Shown here one piece after another: positions 38,301 to 45,942 of a stretch of DNA of 64,000 bases (position 1 is its first letter; each line of letters starts with the position of its first letter). The DNA comes from Atopsyche davidsoni (lineage: Eukaryota > Arthropoda > Insecta > Trichoptera > Hydrobiosidae), in NCBI GenBank assembly GCA_022113835.1, contig JAILWY010000011.1, positions 4,712,001-4,776,000 on the forward strand, in the 5' to 3' direction. The notes below the pieces were generated by a model. The model made no database searches, was not told where the DNA came from, and was given only the letters and a program-made list of their open reading frames with translations. The translations under genes and the position numbers were made by a program.

Positions 38301-41300
38301 TCTCCTAATTGTTGCCATCTTTCTTTGGTCCTTGCAATGATTTTGCTCACACCACACACGAGGACAGCGGGGTCTTTCTTAACCGGACAGTTCATACTCG
38401 AGGTGGTATACCATAAATCACACATTAATGACTTCCTAAAGAGCAACTCTGAAGTGAGCGCTTTTTTCATTTTCTTTTAAAAGCCCGTCTGAAGGGTGGG
38501 CTATCATTTCATCCGAAAATGATTTATCTGCTTCAATTGTCAATAAATAAAATGGAGATAAGTAAAATTACTTCCAAGTGAGAACCAAAGTCTTATCTTT
38601 GTTTTGTGTATATATTTTTCATTAAAATATCAGGTTTTTTAAGCTTTAATTCTACCACTAAAAGATTTATTGTTATTTTGATTTAAATGTTAATAAAATA
38701 ATTTTAAAACATCTAAAATTAAATAAGTAAGCGCATAACTGAGATTTGCTGTTTCCTCATCACCCGATGAAGTGTCTGAAAAGTCGGCGGTGAGATCTGA
38801 GATATTCTCCTTTGTTCTGAACTGCAATCAATGGGGGCTCTTGCCAACTATACAAAACATAACATTCTCTAAGCTATGCAATAATATTATTTCTAATAAA
38901 TAACTATTTTCTGACATCCAGAAACATCGACCGTTTACTTTATTCTATTACTAATGTACTAAAAATATAGCACTTACTTAGAGTTTATAGATCATCAAAA
39001 ATTTTATTTATCAAATTGAGTTATTGCATAATTTGGAGAGTGAATTGTAATTTCACTAACTCAAACCTCTAATATAATTATACAGATCAAAAACCACCAT
39101 TGATTGTAGATAAGCTTATGCTTTGCATTTAATTTCAAAACAAATGTGTCCTAGGGCCATTGTGTTTTGAAATGAACGTAACTCAGACAAGCACTCCAGA
39201 CATACAAATTCTCAACAGTTAAAAAATACTTCAAATAACACTCTTAACTTCTTACTCATCAAACTGACTCAAATTAATCGCATTATCTGTGATTTTTTAA
39301 GTTGCACTGGACCAAACTGGTTTGTTTTATGCAAAATATCAATGGAAAATGATCACCGTAGTCTGCCAAATGAGAAACAACTTAACGGAAATTACAAAAT
39401 CCAATAGAGAATTGAAACTATGTTTTGTGTCAACAAAAACAATATGAGATATTATTTTTAATTTTAGTTTTTTGTTTTAAATATCATGTTTACTTATCTA
39501 TCTGTATAATCAACGATCCATGATGAGCTTTCTTTAAAAAATTGTAGTTTATCTTTAAAAAAATCAAATTGACAAAAAAATTCCTCATAACAATTTTTTC
39601 AAAAATATTAAGACTAATTTTTAATGTAAGTGACACAATGTGTAGATTCAAGTCTCGAAGAAGACAAGAAACAAATTTTAGTTATAATAAGTTTACAAAA
39701 ATTACATTTAGTTGTTAACTTGTACATACCTACTTGCAGTAATTTTACATACAACAATATTTTCCACAAACAAAACAAAAACATTACTCTGCTTCTTGAC
39801 ACACTATCAAAGTTGATGAGCTCCGAGCGTGCCGACCGAAAATCTAACTATCAATTCACTACAAGACAAATGAAATATTTTACTTTTACAATAAGACTCA
39901 CACACATCAAGTATAGTGATAGTAAAATTTATAACATACTAACTTTGTGGACAACTTCTCAAGGCACTAATATTGACTAATAAGACTTGACGATGACAGC
40001 ATCGTATAAGTGCAAACAATAAAACTAATTTAAAAACACCATTACCTTCACATACGAGACGTAACACACCACACGGGTAGTGAAATACCAGCAATTTGAG
40101 TCCCCCTAGTGAGTGGTATTGTAGTTTGGAGTGTTTGTTTGCGCGCGGGCGCAGGTGGCGGGCGCGGGCGCGGGCGAGGTCCAGGAGCGGGCGCGCGCGG
40201 CCCACCGCCTCCGCCCAGAGACCACGCCGCGCGCGCGCATCCTCCCCACGCCGCTCACGCCGCTCACAACGCCCCCAGGAAGGCAGGTACGCTCAGCCCC
40301 CCTCCCCAAATCCATCCCGTCCAGACGTCGCTTCAATCCTACGCACGGGCCGAACGAGCGAAGACTCGAGCGGTTCCTCGCATTCTTTAATCTCAAATGT
40401 CGATTGACAGATTTAAGACGCATCAGCTTTGTGGAAGAGAAAGATATTCTTTCTTCGGTGTGCGAGGGTGTAGGATTGAAGCAGGGCGATCAGAGGCGGG
40501 ACGGGTTCTCCTGTGCCGCGATCGGAGCGTCATGATATTTGTCGTTGGCTCCTCAACCGAGTCTGGAGTGGAAGCGAAAGCGGCGAAGGAGCCGGGTGCG
40601 GCAAGTATGATGGCGTCATGGTCACGTATTCAGATGACGGGTGACGATCCCCTCAGCCCGTCACCCGCGCTTCTCCCGAGAGTCGCTTGGTTACTTGCGT
40701 TTAGTCATCCCCACTTTTTAGTGGCTGACGTAGGTTTGCTCCCCAGCTGAGCGGTCCCTAGTGACCGCGACATCTGGATACGTGAGTATGTTTCCCATAT
40801 TATTTTTTCCATCTGTATCTTTTATCATTAGAATTAAACGAGAGAACTGACTCATACTGGCGGCTTTAAATGTTGCGTGTCTGCACTTTGGATATGCTAA
40901 CTTATTTATATATTATATATATTTATATGATTCGCTAGCTCTCTCCGCTCTACGCTCTGTCTACTGTATCCTTCTGTACACTGCCCGCTGTCGGTCCCGA
41001 GCCGGCACGCCCGAGTCGTGCGAGCCCGCATGGTCCGCACGTGCGCGACTTCCCTCTCGCGAGGCGTGCCGCACGGGTCCGGCAGCATCCTAATGAGCAC
41101 TACAGATTATTTCAGTGTACACTCTCTAACTTACCGAACACCACTTCAACACGACATGTTCACCGCATTCTGTGAAATGAATGGAGATGCCGCTTGCCAT
41201 ATCTGACGTTACCAATTCAAAAGAATGATAGTCATTTTGCTCTAAATTTTAATTACTGACTGACAATACCGTAAGGATACGTGAAGTACCTAATCCAAGC

Positions 41301-44300
41301 AATTGGGTTTACTATTTGTCAACGTTCCCTTGAAAGATTAATTTCATAGCACTTTAGGTACAATTATTATCAATAATTAAATATACTGATATTCTTTTGA
41401 GTCATATCACGTATGATTTGAAAATTATTATTACTGAAGTAACTTTGCTTTCCAGTCTAAATATCTCCGTAGATGTTGCCTTTTATGAATTATTTGCTGT
41501 AACCTCATTACCTGAATCAGAATTTTTTTTTAAATTCCAAACTTATAGCTAGGCTTATTACGATTGAGTAATACGCTAAGTCCATGTTTAAATGTTACAT
41601 TTGGAGTATCTGTGACAAGTGATCTAGATCACTTTAGGCACTAACCCATCCTTGAACACAATTGTTAGCTACTCGTAACTATCCCGAGAGCATCTCTACT
41701 TAACGTGAGACTCTCAGCCGGCGAGAGCTCGACACGGACGCAGGGGCGGTGCTGCCGGCCCTCGCCGGCTGCAGTGTCGTGCGGGTGGTGTTCTCTCTAG
41801 GTGCTCTCCGTGGTGTAACTGTACAATGTCGTGTGTATTGTTTGTTGCTAGATGCCTGCCCTCTCCCTCCTTCTCAGTTAGACCACAACACAAGCGCCAG
41901 TACACAAGACCAGCTGTTGCAGGTAAATTGATAACTGAGAACATCAAAAAATACTTACTTATGACCCCACATTATCTGTTTGGCTAGTTCCCGTACTCTC
42001 TAGATCGCGCTCCTCCCGATAGAGGTCCTTAGAATCGAATCACCTATCGAGAGAACGATCCAACCCCACATGGCAGCCACACTCTCAGGCCATTGTCATT
42101 CAGGGCGCAGACCGCAACGCACGGTCCCCTGTCATGTCCCACGCCGTAGACGCCGCTGACACCGTCACAGTCCGCTGTTCATACCGCGTTTTCATTCGAC
42201 ACACCTCACATTACAGCTCATCCATTGTCATACATTTTCCTCAGTCTTATGTAGATCTGCTCGACGTTTCAACACATTCTTCAGATTCAATCCGGAGTGG
42301 ATCTTGCCGTAGACAGAGGCAATGTTCTATTTCCTGTCAACAATAATATTCTTATGATACCATGCACTATACTGCCCTCACAGTAACAACAGAAACGCAA
42401 AAATCTATCAAAATATTCCTAATGATTGGCATCTATCAACTTGTAGAAACTATTAACTCCAGGTAACGTGTGCGGCATCAACAGCTTCTGCGAGTGCTTA
42501 AAAATGTAACAATATTAGTTTTTTTCTATTTCAAATAATTTTCAAAAAAGACTTTTTTATAATAGAAACATATATTTCGAATTATATATATAACCCTGTA
42601 CATGTATTATTACTATATTAAAGTCAACAATACTCTAGCTATCTTTTGAAATTATAGTAATGTATACTAAATATTTATATCACAAATTTGTTAAACGATT
42701 ACTAAGTGACTACGAAAATATGAATCTATAATATTCCATGTAAAAAAAAATCTAGATAAAAATTATATATAAAATGACAGAGTAGATTTTTTCCACATTT
42801 TAAGTGCTTGTATAGGCTATTGAACAAATTGCCATGTATGTACCTGACGTTGAGTGTCTTACCTTCTTAAATACCTACTATATATTATTTTACTGTATTT
42901 AAACTTTCTCAGTGTGTACTTTTTTACAAATCATTTCAATAAATATCCATTTTATGTGTGTAGAACGAGTGACGAAACCTCTGAGGGCAGTATGTTAAAT
43001 AGTCAATAATATTTTTAGAGTTGCTAACTCGGATTGCGTCATGTCTCGTGAAAGGGTTGCATTCTAGAGACATGGATATTCCGAGAAATATAAACATAAA
43101 AATGTTTTCATTTTCTTTGTACTTGTGTCCGACTGCCCTTCTCACTCCTTAACTCTAGCCATTACGGGTAACTGTTGTGCGATTCGATGTTCACTCTCCT
43201 TATCTGTCTCCTCCTTACTGTTTCAACTAAGTACAAAATATTATATTTTGATTCCATAATTATTATCAACTTAATAATAATTTTCTTGAAATGCAATAAA
43301 TAAGTCAACACCTAAACACTTTATATGTGAAAATACAATCCATTGTATAAAGCAAGAGAGCTTTGTGAAAGATATTTATGTGAAAAAATTAAAATCGCAA
43401 ACCATACTATATTAAAAATCACTTAGATTATTTGGGAAAATTTTATGGTCTTAACATCATCTGGATATTTGAAAATAAATTGCATTTCAAGTAATTATTG
43501 TGTTTATGGGAGATCCTAGAATTCTAGTCAATACCGGTGTAAATGATTAGAAAAATGAACTTGTGGAAACAATGACAAGGGCGCATGCTCACGATGAGAT
43601 GGTGTTTTCCCCAGCCTTTACTAACATTCACCCCAACGACTCCCTTGACATCGTCTCCATCTTGTGTACTTAGTGGAAACATTGCATGGATATATAAATA
43701 TTACAATCTAACTCTTACTGTGGAGAATGTTTGTTAGTGAATGACGTCTGATACAACCTGAATGAACTAGTTACTATTACTAGAAATTGTGCATATAATT
43801 TATCAATTTATGAGTCATGGTTACTTTGGTGGAGTCGTTTCGACACATGGACTTTTCAGAGTGAATTATGAGCTTAGAGGCAACTTTAAGTTTAAATCCT
43901 CAAGATGTTAAACTGCGTCATTTCTGACTTTTGCTTCGGACGTATCAACTCTACGGTATGAATCTTTATCGAGTCCCTAATAATGACTCAAACTGTACAG
44001 TCATGGCATCAGAAGCATCAGAGCCATCAGCAGCTTAACATCCTAGAACTTTCATCTTTTAACGGTGATTAAAAATCTGAAAATATATTTATATTCTTCC
44101 TTAGAAACCTAGCATACTTCTTACTTACTATAGGATCTATATCGGGTCTGCCTTTAACCACCGTCGTGGCCATAAATTACATTTACCTATATATCTGTAA
44201 ATTACAAAATTTTATGACATGACATCAAAATTCAATATCAATACATCTCATGTGAATTTTTTAAGTCTGTTTACATAAAATATAATGCTATTGAACCGTG

Positions 44301-45942
44301 AATTCTCGCATCTAGCTATGAACGCAACTAGCATAAGAAGTATGGTAAAAGTACTAAGGAATTTCAGCAACACGGTCTGTACCTTATGCTGAAATGTCCA
44401 TAAGCCAAATCTACATCATCAAAGTACTAAAACATCATTGACATACTTTACTTTTAATAAAATACAATTCCACTATTGATATTACATTTATTTATGCAAA
44501 ATTCTTCTACCCGATCAAACTGAAATAGTACTTCACGTGATACTTAAATAATCATAGTTATATAAATGCTTGTTTTGAATTTATTAAAAAATAATACTTA
44601 GCTAAATTTCAAGATATAGTTCTTTTTAATTCTGAAATAATCATAATCTCGAGTAGAGCTTATTGGATTTCAATCTAGCATTTTTCCCAAATTTGGATGC
44701 AAATACATAGTATAGTTATTTAGATAAATTCAAAGCTCATTTTCAAAGTGGTTTTAGTGTAAAACACAAAGTTTGCATCTCATTTTTTGCACATTATAAG
44801 GATTTTTGCTTCTAATCTTTCACACATATTTCATATTTATGCATGTCTTTCTGAGCATATCGTTGTGTGCATTTAACATCATTATTTCAAAGGAGAATAG
44901 TTTATGTTATGATTTTTTTGTACTTAAACTTGTTAACTTGATTTATTTAAAATCAAAATCTAAAGTCATTTGTAAATCGATAAGTTTAGCCTTTGTTATA
45001 ATGCACTTTGGAGGATTTTTCCTAATTTTTATAATGTTGAATTAAATTTTGACAGTATTTTTACTGCATTGTATAACTGAACTTAATTCTTTCAGTTAAT
45101 GAAAATCTTATACTTTCTGCAAGCAGTCCGATTAGTCACATTTCAAATAACAACTAATATTTTTTTTTTTCGCATGAAATTCAATGGTTATTCAAATATG
45201 CACAGCACAAAGACATGCATAAATAATAAATATGCAAGAATCTCAATATGACTGGGTGGCGGTACAGGGGAGAACGAGAGGCCGCGGGAGAGGTGGCAGT
45301 GAGGGCCCTCCGCCCCATCCTTCATCCTACAGCTCCCAAGGACAACACACGCCCCAGACGCAGCTATCAACACCTCAGGGACAACCCAAAGGAGGCATGG
45401 CCATGCAGCCCAACAACACCATGGGTATGCAGCCCACCTCCATGCAGCAAAACAACATGTCCATGCAGAACAACATGGGCATGCAGAACAACATGGGCAT
45501 GCAGAACAACACCGGCATGCAGAACAACACCAGCATGCAGAACAACATGGCTATGCAAGGGAACATGGGCATGCAGAACACGCAAGCCACTCAGGGAATG
45601 CAGGGCATGCAGGGGATGCAAGGGAACATGGGGATGCAAGGGATGCAGGGGATGCAGGGGATGCAAGGGATGCAGGGGATGCAGGGGATGCAGCAACAGC
45701 AAGGGATGCAGAATCAACAGGGCGGCGCCTTTTCAGGACGAGCGCCGATGAAGGGCGTGCCGGCAGTAGTGCCACCCGTGGGCATGAACATGAGCGCGCC
45801 ACCTCTGCAGCAGGCGCAGCCAGCACCCGGCGCGGGGCCTAACCTGGTGCAGCGTCTCACGGAAATGTCCGCGCCCGGTGGCGATATCCTGTCCAAGGGC
45901 AAGGAACTGATCTTCATGAAGTTCGGCCTGGGCGGAAAATAA
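5149..45942 (+). CDS. RIM-BP: RIM-binding protein (RIM-BP), 14 proposed exons, 5' end outside window
   Basis: Multi-exon gene for the presynaptic active-zone scaffold RIM-BP, which in the known family binds RIM and voltage-gated calcium channels through SH3 domains and positions them near vesicles. Proposed exons: 5149-5335, 7561-7690, 13615-15335, 15921-16124, 18504-18701, 19357-19551, 25407-25688, 32465-32575, 34854-35207, 35507-35725, 36031-36223, 40155-40286, 41878-41922, 45239-45942. Phases match at every join, and the sum gives an open frame of 1557 residues to a TAA. The domain order SH3-I (C-terminal part), three FN3, SH3-II, SH3-III is the diagnostic RIM-BP architecture. Introns reach about 9 kb in total between the GPH and Q-rich exons. 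The N-terminal exons, including the start of SH3-I, are not in the window. Sure of the gene; less sure of the 13615, 32575, 40155 and 41878 boundaries and of possible missed small exons. Confidence 0.93.
5399..5612. mobile_element. 214-bp MITE with 8-bp target duplication and internal (AACCT)n
   Basis: Ends GGTACTTGTTTTTTTATCCG at left and its inverted form at right (ending ATAAAAAACAAGTACC); the match extends through CGACCACCAA. Perfect target duplication aaaacaag at 5391-5398 and 5613-5620. A tract of AACCT units (5455-5474) sits inside. Inserted 63 bp after the SH3-I exon. Confidence 0.85.
5455..5474. repeat. Short telomere-like (AACCT)n tract
   Basis: Nearly four AACCT units, the insect telomere motif TTAGG read on the other strand. 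It lies within a MITE, so it travelled with that element. Similar short tracts occur at 16243-16260 and 36943-36955. Confidence 0.7.
6683..7372. repeat. Tandem duplication of a ~340-bp hairpin-bearing repeat
   Basis: Copies at about 6683-7020 and 7031-7372 share the same order: TATAGAAAAAAAA, GAGTCAAGCAGCAATA, a T-run, TTTACCCAAA, the inverted GCAGCTTGACTC, ATTGGGCAGCAGC, AAGGACC and GAACACTGGTTCA. Each copy holds inverted arms (6734-6752 with 6842-6860; 7091-7109 with 7202-7220). The distal end of copy 2 matches the dispersed repeat family described at 7826-7895. Confidence 0.75.
7561..7690 (+). CDS. RIM-BP: RIM-BP exon: acidic linker after SH3-I
   Basis: Acceptor after CACAG at 7560, donor GTGAG at 7691. 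Enters in phase 0 and leaves one base into a codon. Encodes AVVSTLRDADEGLL, then an acidic linker ending in GPEGPEDDDS. Joined to the previous exon it reads LLEFHQ-AVVSTLRDADEG, a natural continuation after SH3-I of RIM-BP. No folded domain is evident in this piece itself. Confidence 0.82.
7826..7895 (-). repeat. Dispersed hairpin-rich repeat family, member 2
   Basis: On the minus strand: TCGAGTGTCTCTCCTCAGAG, GATTGGCGACTGTC, then the palindromic GCATATACTCATGC and GAGCCAGTG. One of the more complete members. Confidence 0.65.
7896..13614. other. Large RIM-BP intron
   Basis: 5.9-kb intron between the SH3-I linker exon and the giant exon. Very AT-rich with poly(T), (TA)n and GT runs. Two GC-richer patches (9715-9800 and 10116-10400) show no domain and no splice pair I trust. 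Confidence 0.55.
9426..9477 (+). repeat. tRNA-like SINE remnant (possible)
   Basis: TGGTTCAGCGATTAGCACGC followed by TCGCTTGCCAACC and AGATTCAAA resembles an A-box, anticodon region and degenerate B-box of a tRNA-derived SINE. No acceptor stem can be drawn, so it is not a tRNA gene. Confidence 0.35.
13615..15335 (+). CDS. RIM-BP: RIM-BP giant exon: ~500-residue Q/H/N/D/P/S-rich region plus start of FN3-I
   Basis: The frame is open from 13533. The AG at 13613-13614 is the acceptor whose phase (two bases to complete a codon) fits the upstream exon; the donor GTGAGT at 15336 is strong. About the first 500 residues are low complexity, rich in Gln, His, Asn, Asp, Pro, Ser and Tyr, with a degenerate 15-residue repeat clearest near the C-terminal end (units such as QHPYGSQHSDNLRDH and QHSQGSQYLDNSRDQ). 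The last 70 residues, from about APRQLTLERQLNKSVLIGW, are the first half of an FN3 domain typical of RIM-BP. GC content rises along the repeat region. The exact 5' splice site is the least certain point. Confidence 0.8.
13620..15105 (+). repeat. Degenerate 15-residue (45-base) coding repeat in RIM-BP
   Basis: The protein repeats a Q-H-P-x-G-S-Q-x-x-D-N-x-R-D-x pattern. Units of exactly 15 residues are visible in the second half (QHPYGSQHSDNLRDH, QHSQGSQYLDNSRDQ, QHPSGSPHPDNAHGL, QHPPGSQDPDDPPDS), with shorter 9-residue spacers; the first half is more diverged. At DNA level the units have drifted far, so the pattern is ancient rather than a recent microsatellite. Confidence 0.7.
15610..15658. 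repeat. Inverted repeat in RIM-BP intron
   Basis: CATGTGTGGGCA (15610-15621) and TGCCCACACATG (15647-15658) form a perfect 12-bp stem around 25 bases. It lies in a GC-rich part of the intron between the FN3-I exons. Confidence 0.6.
15921..16124 (+). CDS. RIM-BP: RIM-BP exon: end of FN3-I and start of FN3-II
   Basis: Acceptor TTTCAG ends at 15920, donor GTCAGT starts at 16125, phase 0 at both ends. Encodes PHRISVRSVTVNRRVSRDAA (last strands of FN3-I), a short linker, then VTCSQAIISWLPANSNHQHV (first strands of FN3-II) ending in CVNNVEV. Joins in frame to VRTVKPGVYRHTI in the next exon. Confidence 0.92.
16125..17442. other. RIM-BP intron, FN3-II
   Basis: Starts with a short TTAGG-like tract (16243-16260). 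A moderately GC-rich non-coding patch lies at 16910-17150. Otherwise AT-rich with no recognised feature. Confidence 0.5.
17443..17505 (+). repeat. Dispersed hairpin-rich repeat family, member 3
   Basis: TTGCCTCTCCTCAGAGGAGG, CTGGCGACCATTTCACTGAG, CGTATTCTCATTCTGAACCA. The CCTCTCCTCAGAGGAGG core is itself palindromic. Confidence 0.65.
17769..17974. repeat. 95-bp palindrome carrying a hammerhead-like motif
   Basis: Left arm 17769-17863 and right arm 17880-17974 are inverted copies with few differences, separated by 16 bases. Both arms contain GACCCA...TGGGTCGAAACTAGTA in opposite orientation. A jockey-like LINE fragment follows directly. Confidence 0.85.
17825..17873 (-). ncRNA. Hammerhead-like ribozyme motif (candidate)
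   Basis: On the minus strand: ATGCAT, the core CTGATGA, one extra T, stem II GACCCA-GTGTAT-TGGGTC, the core GAAA, then C-TA-GTA and ATGCA. The flanking ATGCA pieces can pair as stem I; stem III would be only two base pairs. This is the order of the hammerhead core (CUGANGA, stem II, GAAA, UH). Short stem III variants are known in Penelope-like and other retroelements, to my recollection. Function untested. Confidence 0.45.
17994..18370 (+). pseudogene. Jockey-like LINE reverse transcriptase C-terminal fragment
   Basis: The frame reads ILTYACPIWGYIPPEKLKPL, QVIHNNILRWALNAPWFVQN and AQLRRDTKLKTIHEVI, the typical thumb/C-terminal segment of jockey-clade non-LTR reverse transcriptases. The finger and palm motifs (including the catalytic FADD) are missing, so only the 3' part was inserted. 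The frame stays open to 18376, so the insertion is fairly young. Confidence 0.75.
18504..18701 (+). CDS. RIM-BP: RIM-BP exon: end of FN3-II
   Basis: Acceptor GCTTGCAG ends at 18503, donor GTGAGC starts at 18702, phase 0 at both ends. Encodes VRTVKPGVYRHTITGLAPST then QYRVTVRAKH, the F-G strands of the second FN3 domain, followed by a proline-rich linker and DFRTLPKGLPDPPVDIM, which starts FN3-III. Very GC-rich. Confidence 0.92.
18938..19232 (-). pseudogene. Retroposed cDNA with poly(A) and target-site duplication
   Basis: On the minus strand a GC-richer sequence ends with AATAAA (18985-18980), about 20 bases and a poly(A) run of about 15 (18961-18947). It is flanked by the direct repeat cgcttaagctt at 18938-18948 and 19222-19232. 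That is the signature of LINE-mediated retroposition. The minus strand encodes RKRDQEECRGGETPHQQIRR or, in another frame, LLFEHKKTRPGGMPRRR; I recognise neither, and the source gene is unknown. A 13-bp hairpin (19164-19176 with 19187-19199) lies near its 5' end. Confidence 0.75.
19357..19551 (+). CDS. RIM-BP: RIM-BP exon: FN3-III
   Basis: Acceptor TGGCAG ends at 19356, donor GTGAGT starts at 19552, phase 0 both ends. Encodes VEAGPQDGTLLVTWQPV, then GYAVYADGKKVTDVDSPTGD and INKLLGLNPKCVT, the body of the third FN3 domain of RIM-BP. The preceding intron contains the retroposed sequence at 18938-19232, only about 120 bp before this exon. Confidence 0.92.
19728..19760 (-). repeat. Dispersed hairpin-rich repeat family, short member 4
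   Basis: GAGGAGAGGCACTCGAAGAA on the plus strand, the reverse complement of the family start. Truncated after the hairpin. Confidence 0.5.
21763..21830 (+). repeat. Dispersed hairpin-rich repeat family, member 5
   Basis: CTCCAAGTGCCTCTCTTCAA, AAGAGGTTGGTGACCATTTT, ACTGAACATATGTTTGTTCT. Same order as the other members. Confidence 0.6.
22651..22735. repeat. Pyrimidine-rich (CCCTCCA)n-type low-complexity tract
   Basis: CCACCCCTCCACTTCTCCAT-like units in tandem, one strand almost pure C/T/A. The reverse-strand reading frame GGEMEGWRDGEVEGW is a translation of this repeat, not a gene. Confidence 0.7.
24931..25162. mobile_element. hAT-type MITE, diverged
   Basis: Left end CAGCGATACACAACCTTTTT with GGCCACAT and GGGCCGCAACC inside, right end AAGGTGAGAATCGCTAG. 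The ends are imperfect inverted repeats. Possible target duplication resembling TCTAAAAG/TATCTAAG. The CAACCTTTTT plus GGGCCGC pattern is typical of hAT MITEs. Confidence 0.5.
25190..25345 (+). repeat. Dispersed hairpin-rich repeat family, longest member
   Basis: CTTCGGGTGCCTCTCCTCAG, AAGAGGTAGGCGACCATCTT, ACTGAGCATACACTTATGCT, CGGTCCTTCTATA, then GCTACCCAATAGCATTATTA. The last part is the reverse complement of the ATAATGCTATTGGGCAGC segment in the tandem repeat at 6683-7372, so the two belong to one family. It ends 62 bases before a RIM-BP exon. Confidence 0.65.
25407..25688 (+). CDS. RIM-BP: RIM-BP exon: end of FN3-III and GPH-repeat linker
   Basis: Acceptor TTTCAG ends at 25406, donor GTATGT starts at 25689, phase 0 both ends. 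VRTKSRDSQSSDS completes FN3-III. The exon then carries a linker with a tandem Gly-Pro-His repeat (about 25521-25586), a GQHVQHGRHGH stretch and an acidic ENLSDKEIFPGQ segment. Disordered apart from the first residues. Confidence 0.9.
25521..25586 (+). repeat. Gly-Pro-His tandem codon repeat
   Basis: About seven GPH or near-GPH triplets in tandem inside the RIM-BP exon, coded by GGNCCNCAC units of 9 bases. The reverse strand is also open here, a by-product of GC richness. Confidence 0.8.
27162..27576. mobile_element. Mariner-like MITE, copy 1
   Basis: 415-bp element with ends GGTGTCCCAAAATTCACTC and the inverted GCGTGAGCTTTGGGACACC, flanked by TA on both sides (27160-27161, 27577-27578). Interior CTTGCGTGAG and AATTACTTC match the element at 61680-61985. 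The internal 63-residue frame is not a recognisable transposase. Confidence 0.8.
32465..32575 (+). CDS. RIM-BP: RIM-BP exon: IPAIEITKD linker (probable)
   Basis: Encodes QPSHSAIPAIEITKDATPDA and a proline/arginine-rich tail. The core AIPAIEITKD has the look of a conserved short linear motif in this part of insect RIM-BP. Acceptor GGACAG ends at 32464 (an alternative AG is 3 bases later); the donor would be ACA|GTAACC at 32576, which is weak. Length 111 bases, phase 0 at both ends, so inclusion keeps the frame. The open frame runs past the donor to 32722, so the 3' boundary is uncertain and the exon may be alternatively spliced. Confidence 0.6.
34854..35207 (+). CDS. RIM-BP: RIM-BP exon: Q-rich tract and first half of SH3-II
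   Basis: Acceptor CATACAG ends at 34853, donor GTTTGT starts at 35208, phase 0 both ends. Starts with QQPMTTGPQQQN and a QQQLN repeat, then a glycine-rich linker. It ends with RGQRYFVALFDYDPATMSPN and ELPFSEGDTIK, the ALFDY strand, n-Src-type insertion and RT loop of the second SH3 domain. Confidence 0.92.
34857..34970 (+). repeat. Polyglutamine / QQQLN repeat
   Basis: CAG/CAA codon tract of the form QQQLN-QQQLN-QQQLN-QQLNQQ in the Q-rich RIM-BP exon. CAA and CAG are mixed, which favours stability over slippage. Confidence 0.8.
35507..35725 (+). CDS. RIM-BP: RIM-BP exon: end of SH3-II and start of SH3-III
   Basis: Acceptor CTGTAG ends at 35506, donor GTTATT (weak) starts at 35726, phase 0. 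LGDKDADGFYWGECRGRRGF and VPHNMIVEI close SH3-II with the conserved WGE and GFVPHN motifs. After a glycine/alanine linker, KRMVALYDYDPQELSPNVDA opens SH3-III. Confidence 0.92.
36031..36223 (+). CDS. RIM-BP: RIM-BP exon: end of SH3-III
   Basis: Acceptor CTTTCCAG ends at 36030, donor CAG|GTCAAT starts at 36224. Encodes VELSFQTGQLILVYGEMDDD, GFFMGEIDGIRGLVPSNFLA and a Gln/Gly/Pro tail. It leaves one base into a codon, which is the phase required by the last exon. If the donor is not used, the frame reads on for 25 more residues to a stop at 36300, a possible short isoform. Confidence 0.9.
36224..40154. other. RIM-BP intron after SH3-III
   Basis: 3.9 kb, AT-rich, no coding frame of note and no recognisable transposon. 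Contains a short CCTAACCTAAC tract at 36943-36955. Confidence 0.5.
40155..40286 (+). CDS. RIM-BP: RIM-BP candidate cassette exon, proline-rich
   Basis: A GC-rich block bounded by GCGCAG (ends 40154) and CAG|GTACGC (starts 40287). Its length, 132 bases, is a multiple of three, so it can be included or skipped. In the phase inherited from the SH3-III exon it gives a glycine/arginine tract, ARGPPPPPRDHAARAHPP and an alanine/histidine tail. All three frames are open because the block is so GC-rich, so the frame rests on phase alone. No folded domain; typical of a disordered tail. Confidence 0.5.
40287..41877. other. RIM-BP intron with GC-rich splice-site-like blocks
   Basis: Open frames at 40397-40750 and around 41720-41790 are GC-driven. 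CCCCAG at 40746 and CGTGAGT at 40781 bound 35 bases that would break the frame. No confident exon beyond the neighbours listed. Confidence 0.4.
41878..41922 (+). CDS. RIM-BP: RIM-BP candidate 45-base micro-exon
   Basis: Excellent acceptor (CCTCTCCCTCCTTCTCAG, ends 41877) and donor (GCAG|GTAAAT, starts 41923) around 45 bases. In the phase of the neighbouring exons it encodes RPQHKRQYTRPAVA. In phase 0 it would read LDHNTSASTQDQLLQ, which looks more protein-like but does not fit the last exon. The multiple-of-three length suggests a cassette exon. Could be a chance pair of splice sites. Confidence 0.4.
41923..45238. other. Last RIM-BP intron
   Basis: 3.3 kb of AT-rich DNA without a supported gene, RNA or transposon. 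A moderately GC-rich patch at 42040-42310 shows no protein similarity. Confidence 0.5.
45239..45942 (+). CDS. RIM-BP: RIM-BP last coding exon: Met-rich repeats and conserved C-terminus
   Basis: The only acceptor compatible with an open frame upstream is the AG at 45237-45238; the first two bases complete a codon from a phase-1 donor. Encodes SQYDWVAVQGRTRGRGRGG, then a long tract of MQNN, MGMQ and MQG repeats. It ends in VQRLTEMSAPGGDILSKGKE and LIFMKFGLGGK followed by TAA. The last 35 residues look like an ordered, conserved C-terminal motif, unlike the repeats before them. Confidence 0.85.
45403..45723 (+). repeat. Methionine-rich tandem repeat (MQNN / MQG)
   Basis: Coding tandem repeat in the last RIM-BP exon. 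The first half is built of 18-base units (ATGCAGAACAACATGGGC type), the second of 9-base units (ATGCAGGGG type). Copies within each block are nearly identical, so these blocks are young and probably variable in length. Confidence 0.85.

Noticed and set aside
40747..40781. 35-base exon-like block with good acceptor and donor in a RIM-BP intron
   Set aside because: Length is not a multiple of three and would shift the phase, so that the last exon could not be read to FGLGGK.
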